Shown here: positions 58,960 through 64,000 of the stretch, piece by piece
Layout: each line of letters starts with the position of its first letter
Position numbering within the stretch: position 1 is the first letter of the stretch
Origin: Icerya purchasi
Taxonomy: Eukaryota > Arthropoda > Insecta > Hemiptera > Monophlebidae
DNA: 64,000 nt
Assembly (NCBI GenBank): GCA_039619475.1
Contig: CM077115.1
Location: 488,891,352 to 488,955,351 of the forward strand
Direction of reading: 5' to 3'
Translations under genes and position numbers: made by a program
Notes under the pieces: model-generated
What the model was told of the DNA's origin: nothing
The model's input: the letters and a program-made list of their open reading frames with translations, nothing else
Databases searched by the model: none

Positions 58960-60430
58960 GTAAGATTCACTTGTTTTTTGCTTTTTTTTTTTTAATCGTA
59001 TATTTCTTATGTTTTATTACAATCTTAAATTTAGACCCATCTAGCCTAAACTTGTCGACGGATTTCTTTTCTATACCTAATTTTACTGTTTTTACATTAC
59101 ACGAGTGTTTGAAATTAAACACATCATTCATTCATCCACCTATTCTACTCTGTTTTGTTTTTCTTCTTTCATTTTATTATTTTATTTATGCTTCTTTCTA
59201 TCTGTAACCACTTTTTTAAATTCTTCTTTCAGTTTCCTTTCCGTTCTTTTTATTTATTATTTCTTCCTGTATTTTATTCAACATTTGCGTCAATACATGT
59301 TTATCCGTTTACTCTCCATATTTCTTTCTAGTAGTTGGAAGTTAATACCTCTGCTTTTTTCTTAAGTTTTGCTTTATTACTGCTCTTCTTTTTATCTTCG
59401 TATTTTTATATATTTTTAAATGTTCCCTTAAACATCAAACTCTTACATTTAATAAATTTTCTTTTTTTTAATAACTCATCTGAACTTCTACTCTCTTTTT
59501 TTGATATATTAGTCTTATGCATTTCATTTGCAATTTATTTTATCCATATAGTTTTTCTAGCTGTTCTCCATGCTTGAATTCCATATCTTAGGTGTGATCC
59601 TATCAGTACACAGTAAATTATTTTTAATGTTTTACTACTTACATATCTTGCTTAATGTATACAACGACAGTATTACAGCTCTAATCCTTTTTTACTACAT
59701 AATCTGTATGTTTATCCCACCTTAAATATTCGTCTACTATAATTCCTAATACTTATAACTTCGCACCCTTTCGAAAATTTCACAATTTATTTTTTTACAT
59801 TTTTATCTTCTTTTCCCATATAATGCGCGCGTTCATTTGAATGCATTATAATTTTCAACTCTGAACTTTCTTTTGTTTCGTATGTATCAAGTAGAATTCT
59901 TTTAGTTTTTATGTTAATTCTTAAATCGTTGTCATGTGTCCATTTACTTACTTCTTTTAAGTCCTGTTACATTTGTTTTTCTCCTATCTTAGTATCTTTA
60001 TGCGCAGTCATTATGGCTCTATGTCGTCTACAAAACCAAATAACTCGCAGGGTTTTAATATTTTATATAATCCATTTATATGTACGATAAACAATAGTGG
60101 GGACAAATTACTGCCTCATGGCACACCTTTATTTCCTTCTATTTGTTCACTTTGTTCACCTAATATACAAACTAATTTTCCTGTTTTGTAAATAGTTTTC
60201 AAACCATAGCTTTCCCTTTACCTACTATCCCTATATATCCTCTAATTTTTCTAAAAGTTTCTCGTGATTTATAGTGTTAAATGCCTTCGTCAGATCTATA
60301 TATGTTATTAATACGTTGTTGCCTATTTCAAAGTTTCCCCTAATTCTTTCTACAAAATCTCCTAGCGCTTTCAAAGTTGATTTAAGTTTTTAGAATCCAT
60401 GTTGTTGCTTATCTACGATCAATATATAAT
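58960..60430 (-). pseudogene. Decayed LINE reverse transcriptase and C-terminal domain
   Basis: Minus-strand fragments in LINE order, across several stops: TYIDLTKAFNTINHEKLLEK near 60300 (motif A), KGVP-GSNLSPLLF near 60115 (motif B region), FVDDI near 60030 (the YADD position, with the first residues altered), KWTHDNDLRINIKT near 59925, and VLIGSHLRYGIQAWRTARKT near 59570. CR1/Jockey-like by eye. The T-rich 58971-59560 part is its decayed 3' coding end. Confidence 0.75.
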
Positions 60431-61324
60431 TGACCATTTAACAATAGCAAAACACGGACTTTATACTAAAGTAAATTTACATTGTCGAATATTGCGATCT
60501 GTAAGCGAGAAAATTAAAACCTACACGAGCAATTGGTCAATTAAAAATCGTTTCATGATTATTCCATAAACGTAAAATGATTTATTCTTATAACTTATGT
60601 TACCACAGAAAATTATTTTTTAAATCAAGTAAGTTAATATTTAAATATTGAAATTAAATCTTACAATACGTAATTTAAATTGGCATGTTTAGGAAAATCG
60701 ACAATTTAAAATCCATTTTCGGCATTATTTTATATATTTAAAATTGCAATAAAATAATTAGACAAATTTTAAAAAATAGCAACACCTTATAATATTTCAA
60801 CATGATCGTAAAATATTATTACTTTTCACGTTTAGAAGAGGAATTTCCTTAAATTCCATTTTTGGTGGATACAGATCCGTAGTATTCCATAATTGATCGC
60901 ATTTCCCGAACTTCATTTTTACTTACATACGATTATTTACATTAAAATTCGAAAACATAAAGAACCCAAATTTAAACTACAAATTATTTATACCAGTAGT
61001 ACTGGACGACTAAGAGATAGTACTGTTGATAAAATATCGATATTATTATTTAGAAATATCGATATTTATTACTAATATTTTTCGCACGATATATCGATAG
61101 TTTGATACTGAAATGTAGATATCGATGGTCGATATTTTTTTTAAATGAATTTTTATTTTTAATTTTTTCTCATAAATTATTTAATCTACAAAACCATCGT
61201 AAACTTAATCTACTGTACTTTCCTCTTTCCCTAGTTTTTTTATTTACTTACTATCTTAAACCTTTTGTTGGATCTTTTTCATTTTTCACCGAAAAAAAAT
61301 TACTAGTTTTATTTCCTTTTATTT
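60431..61324. other. Spacer between two LINE remnants
   Basis: AT-rich. Around 61030-61130 there are several 'atatcgat' boxes (TATCGAT/ATCGATA) in both orientations, about six in 100 bp. No gene recognised. Confidence 0.5.
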
Positions 61325-61342
61325 ATCATCATCATCATCATC
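61325..61342. repeat. Trinucleotide 3' tail of the RTE LINE
   Basis: Plus strand reads six ATC units, i.e. a (TGA)n array at the 3' end of the element. It marks the LINE border. Confidence 0.85.
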
Positions 61343-64000
61343 AAAATGCTGTACACGGTTATCGTGCGTAGCGATCCAAGGGGATGTTGATCATATATCC
61401 CTATTTCTGGCAGCTTGAACTAATCTCTCTATAGATGTTATTCCAGTCTATTTCCATATGTTTTGGGTCCAAGATAGTTTTTTGCGTCCTACTCCTCTTT
61501 TTCCTTCAATTTTCCCTTGAAGAAGAAGCCTGATGATTTCATATCTTTCTCCTCTAATTATGTGTCCAAAGTATCTTATTTTCCTTTCTTCGATTATTCA
61601 ATGGATCATCCTTTCTTCTTGAACAGATTTTAGTACATCTTCGTTTCTCATGCGCGCTGTCCAAGGAATCTTAAGCATGCGACGATAAAGCCACATTTCG
61701 CACGCCTCCAGGTAGTTGAGTGCTGTGCTGGAATATGTTGTAGCTTCCAGCCCATAGAGCATAATAGGCCAAATAAAGCTTTTCATTAGTCTTTTCCGAA
61801 TTTCCAAGTTTAATGATTTATCCGCTAACAGCTTTTTCATTTTTCCAAAAGCAGTGTGTGTATGTTCGCATCTTTGTTTAATTTCTGTCTGCGGGTTTAA
61901 ATTCAATGTAATATAGCACCCGAGATATTTAAATTTTTTAACTTTGCTGTATTCTTTGATTATTCGCATTCAGGTCTAATTTAATACAGTCATTTTTGTT
62001 TATTACCATAGATTTTGTTTTGGAAATGTTCAGTTGAAGACCATATTTTTGACTGCTGTTAATTATTCGATCGAGAATAGTTTGTAAATCAGTAGCTGAG
62101 TCTGCAATCAACACTACATCATCAGCATAGCGGGTGTTGTTAATGTATTGACCATTAACTTTAATCCCAATATCGATATTAGTTAGTGCTTCATTGAAAA
62201 TCTTGTCCGCATAAATGTTGAACAACAGTGGAGAAAGTATGCATCCCTGTCGAACACCTCGCTTAATTTGTATGTGTTCTGAAAATTGACCTTCTACCAT
62301 GACTTTTGCTGTTTGTTGCCAATATAAGTTTTTAATTATTCTGAGATCGAAAGTATTGATTTGCGCGTTTTCAAGCGTTTTTAGTAGTTCTTCATGACGG
62401 ACTTTGTCGAACGCTTTGTGATAATCGAGAAAGCATAAGTAAATGGTTTTCTGCTGGTCTAAGCTTTTTTGCATCAGTAAATTAAATGCTAGAAGTGCTT
62501 CTCTGGTGCTAAGTCCTGGTCTAAAACCAAACTGGCATTTGTCTAAATTCCATTCTATCTTATCTTGTATTCTGTTATGAATAATTCTTAAAAAGGCTTT
62601 CAAGAGATGATTCATGAGGCTAATCAATCTGTAATTATCACATCTATTTGTAGATAATGTTTTCGGCAATGTTATGAAGGTCAACGTAAGCCACGGGGCA
62701 AGTAGAATACCATTTCGATATACCTGATTAAAAAGTTTGTATATTCTTCTTATATTTTCTTCATCTAGTAGTTTTATAATTTTGATAGGAATTCCATCGG
62801 GCCCAGTTGTTTTCCTTGGTTTTCCAAGTTTAATTGCTTGTTCTACCTCATGTATAAGTATTGTTAGGTAATATGTCTGTTCGAGTTTTTCTGGGATATT
62901 ATTGGTCCTGACGTTGTTAAATAGTTCTTGGATATATTTCGACCATGTCTCGAGTTTTTCATTCACTCCCATTTTCTGTCATTAGAGACACGGGTATTTT
63001 CCTTCTGAAGGTACCGGTTATGTATTTCACCTCTTTATATAGATTATAAGAATCATGCTTTTTTTTAAGTTCTTCTAATATTTCACCTTTCTGCTTCATC
63101 CATTTGTTTTTAGCGTCTCTAATTTCCCGTCTAATTATTTTGTTTAATCTTTTATATTCATCTCTATCATATTTATTTTCTTGACGTTGTTTCATCAGGT
63201 TTAATATTTTTTCTGTCGTCCAATTTTTTCTTTTCTCAGTTGCAATTTTCTTTTCCTTTATAGCTTTAATACATTGCGTTCTAACTTTATTTATAATTTT
63301 ATCCATCCTTTCCTGGTTAGTTTCATGTTGTGTTTCATTATAACTATCTTTAAACGTTTCATTTACTATTTGTCTCATTGAGTGTAGATTTGTTTTATTT
63401 TCAATGGTCTGAAGATCTATTTGGTCTTCACTTTTCTTTTGTGTTCTCATTCTTTGGAACTTAAGCATAAATCTTGGTACCAACGGATGTTGATCAGAAC
63501 CAATGTCCGCACTAGGGTATGTAACTACTCTCTTAATTGCGTTTCTGTATCTTTTGTTTATTATGATATAATCTATCTGATTCCTTATGATTGCTCCATC
63601 CCCGTTAATAGGCGCTGTCCAAGTGTACAGCCTTCTTTTTGGAATCTGAAACCATGTATTCATTACTGCGTAATTGTTCTGCTGACAAAACTGGAATAAT
63701 CTTTCTCCTCTCTCATTTGCATTACCGAATCCAAAGGGGCCAAATAAATTTCCTCTTCTCCCACAGCCTGTTTTGGCATTCAAATCGTCCATAATTATCG
63801 TTATGTCTGATTTTTTAAAGTTATTTATTACTTCTCGAATGTTAATGTAAAATTTTTCAACGTCGTCGTCGTATTTCGAGTCAGATGTTGGTGCATACAC
63901 TTGTATTATATTTAATGTGACTCTTTTCTGCTTCAGCTTTAGCACGGCTATACTGTCTGAAACTGGGACAAGTCCTATTACAAGTTCGTTTATTCTACTA
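61325..64000 (-). mobile_element. RTE-type LINE, endonuclease plus reverse transcriptase, frameshifted, runs off the window
   Basis: Minus-strand parts in order. APE-like endonuclease from the window edge to 62959, open: IIQVYAPTSDSKYDDDVEKF, DDLNAKTG, RRLYTWTAP, DYIIINKRYRNA and the catalytic SDQHPLV. Reverse transcriptase in the next frame, 62972-61938: GPDGIPIKI, FGFRPGLST, CFLDYHKAFDKV (motif A), GVRQGCILSPLLFNIY, and YADD. C-terminal segment in a third frame, 61969-61598, including KKFKYLGCYI and MLKIPWTARM, and after stops RKIRYFGHIIRGERYEII. The 3' tail is (TGA)n-type at 61325-61342, typical of RTE/BovB. Two frameshifts (near 62965 and 61950) and late stops make this copy inactive. Such proteins are often mislabelled craniofacial development protein 2. 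Confidence 0.92.

Overview
The window is AT-rich, intron-rich animal DNA, almost certainly from an insect. The evidence is GT-AG introns, low-complexity spacers, (TA)n microsatellites, abundant remains of non-LTR retrotransposons and DNA transposons, and three conserved animal genes. Assignment below insect is not secure; the mix of transposon types would suit Hemiptera, but that is only an impression. I see nothing prokaryotic, no CRISPR array, and no convincing tRNA or rRNA gene.

Layout. 1-9700: no recognisable gene, only repeats and AT-rich spacer. 10131-31161 (minus): a complete homologue of CHERP, an SR-related splicing factor, assembled by hand from 15 coding exons with compatible phases into a 912-residue reading frame (SURP, CID, low-complexity linker, conserved proline-rich block, RS region, G-patch). 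One intron carries a dead 3.3-kb DNA transposon (11311-14595). Another carries a perfect 576-bp tandem duplication that copies a splice acceptor and 39 nt of exon. 31162-36265: intergenic, with a 5'-truncated LINE bounded by a 12-bp target duplication. 36267-37115 (plus): a complete single-exon eIF3g coding region with a splice acceptor immediately before the ATG. Identical 267-bp direct repeats lie on both sides of eIF3g; the downstream one forms the left part of a complete pogo/Tigger-like element (37921-38438).

38862-49126 is a transposon graveyard: a truncated LINE with a long open RT frame, a decayed second LINE, a 4.84-kb element with long terminal inverted repeats and an internal foldback with tRNA-like sequence, and a 1.27-kb hAT element with perfect 8-bp target duplications. 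50437-55874 (minus): five exons of a NEPRO (C3orf17) homologue, with its amino-terminal exon unresolved and a LINE fragment in one intron. 58960-64000: a decayed LINE, then a nearly complete but frameshifted RTE-type LINE that runs off the window edge.

The three host genes act in RNA metabolism (pre-mRNA splicing, translation initiation, nucleolar RNA processing), but nothing in the sequence shows that they are co-regulated. The best leads are structural: the duplicated splice acceptor in CHERP, the identical repeats bracketing eIF3g, and the nested inverted-repeat element near 45-47 kb. I did not find a clearly new biological system.
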